A stretch of 6,700 nt of DNA. Origin: Phycisphaera mikurensis NBRC 102666. GTDB taxonomy: Bacteria; Planctomycetota; Phycisphaerae; Phycisphaerales; SM1A02. How positions within the stretch are numbered: position 1 is the stretch's first letter; each line of letters opens with the position of its first letter. Location of the stretch: assembly GCA_945870475.1 (NCBI GenBank), contig CAMBSR010000128.1, positions 1 through 6,700 on the forward strand, read 5' to 3'. Position numbers and translations under genes: made by a program. This document shows, piece after piece, positions 5,917-6,700 of the stretch. A model generated the notes under the pieces. That model was not told where the DNA came from, ran no database searches, and worked only from the letters and a program-made list of their open reading frames with translations.

Positions 5917-6700
5917 ATGAGCGCCCTCCACGGCACCGATGCAACGATCGACGCGGTCTTCGAGACCCACCTGCCCCTCCACGGCCGCCGCCAGGGGAAG
6001 GTCCGCGACGTCTACGAGCTCCCGGCGGCGGCGGGCCAGGCACCGCAGCTCCTGGTGGTGGCCACCGACCGCATCAGCGCCTTCGACGTGGTGATGCCGA
6101 CGCCCGTTCCGGGCAAGGGCCAGCTGCTCACCTCCATCAGCGTCGGCTGGTTCCGCTTCCTGCGTTCGCTGGGAATCGTGACCGACCACCTGGTGACCAC
6201 CGACGTCTCGGCGATCGCGGGCCTCGACGGCACGCAGCGGGCGATGCTTTCCGGCCGCTCCATGGTCTGCCGCGCCGCGCGCGTGTTGCAGGTGGAATGC
6301 GTGGCGCGCGGCTACCTGGCCGGCAGCGGCTGGCAGGAGTACCAGGCATCCGGCACCGCCTGTGGCATTCCACTCCCCGCCGGGCTGCGCCAGTGCGAAC
6401 GCCTGCCCGAGCCCATCTTCACGCCGGCCACCAAGGCCGCCGAGGGCCACGACGAGAACATCTCCTTCGAGCGCATGTGCGACGCCGTGGGCGGCGACCT
6501 GGCCGCGCGCCTGCGGGACCTGACGCTCCGCATCTACGGCGCCGCCGCCGAGCACGCGCGCGGACGCGGGCTGATCCTCGCCGACACGAAGTTCGAGTTC
6601 GGCTTCGCACTCGCTGCCGACGGCACGCCCACCGGCGAACTCATGCTGGTGGACGAGGTGCTCACGCCCGATTCCAGCCGCTACTGGCCCATGCAGGGCT
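5917..6700 (+). CDS. purC: SAICAR synthetase PurC (partial, 3' end beyond window)
   Basis: Phosphoribosylaminoimidazole-succinocarboxamide synthase joins aspartate to CAIR with ATP to give SAICAR, a cytoplasmic step of de novo purine synthesis. The first 261 codons are present. Family signatures run in order: GKVRDVYEL (27-35), TDRISAFDVVMP (50-61), PGKGQLLTSIS (65-75), ARGYLAGSGWQEY (130-142), LPEPIFTPATKA (163-174), GHDENISF (177-184), LILADTKFEFG (219-229) and DEVLTPDSSRYWP (246-258). The pattern is that of the longer PurC class of about 300 residues, as in yeast Ade1, not the roughly 240-residue E. coli type, so some 35-50 residues should lie past 6700. The ATG at 5917 is chosen because homology begins soon after it and an upstream ATG at 5907 is in another frame. 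There is no Shine-Dalgarno site. Divergent from the mfd operon. Confidence 0.97.
   Translation, partial: MSALHGTDATIDAVFETHLPLHGRRQGKVRDVYELPAAAGQAPQLLVVATDRISAFDVVMPTPVPGKGQLLTSISVGWFRFLRSLGIVTDHLVTTDVSAIAGLDGTQRAMLSGRSMVCRAARVLQVECVARGYLAGSGWQEYQASGTACGIPLPAGLRQCERLPEPIFTPATKAAEGHDENISFERMCDAVGGDLAARLRDLTLRIYGAAAEHARGRGLILADTKFEFGFALAADGTPTGELMLVDEVLTPDSSRYWPMQG

Noticed and set aside
5902..6555. 217-codon minus-strand frame opposite purC
   Set aside because: Antisense to a clearly recognised purC with all its family motifs; explained by codon bias.

Overview
The window is GC-rich (about 70% by eye) bacterial chromosome with compact, conserved housekeeping genes. It reads as ordinary core sequence rather than a mobile or defence island. 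The best hint at the host is the 514-residue protein with a degenerate glycoside hydrolase 10 (GH10) fold. From memory, such proteins are frequent in Planctomycetota (Phycisphaerae-like lineages), and the few Shine-Dalgarno sites and probable leaderless starts fit that. The assignment is a lean, not a demonstration; another high-GC phylum such as Gemmatimonadota is possible.

Layout, left to right. Positions 1-312 hold no gene I can name. The first 80 bases are only about 51% GC, and the rest contains several short hairpins. A strong intrinsic terminator at 313-354 points rightward, so a + strand transcript ends there; its source lies in the left flank or off the window. Positions 355-566 form the convergent gap between that terminator and the end of mfd. 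A three-gene operon then fills 5820 down to 567 on the minus strand, in transcription order: a GH10-like protein with apparently lost catalytic residues, a membrane-anchored helix-hairpin-helix protein of the ComEA type, and mfd (transcription-repair coupling factor). Both internal junctions are TGATG, where the stop and the next ATG share one base, which implies translational coupling. Divergently, purC (SAICAR synthetase, de novo purine synthesis) starts at 5917 and runs off the right edge.

The 96-bp divergent gap carries a TANNNT -10-like hexamer exactly 8 nt before each ATG, which suggests leaderless mRNAs in both directions, plus a run of helically spaced GRAT words. Mfd and the HhH protein both act on DNA, but what the GH10-like protein adds to the operon is unknown. 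I see no tRNA, rRNA, CRISPR array, insertion sequence or attachment site, and no clear new defence or mobile system. The items most worth following up are the leaderless divergent promoter, the catalytically dead GH10-like protein coupled to mfd, and the orphan terminator with its structured upstream flank.
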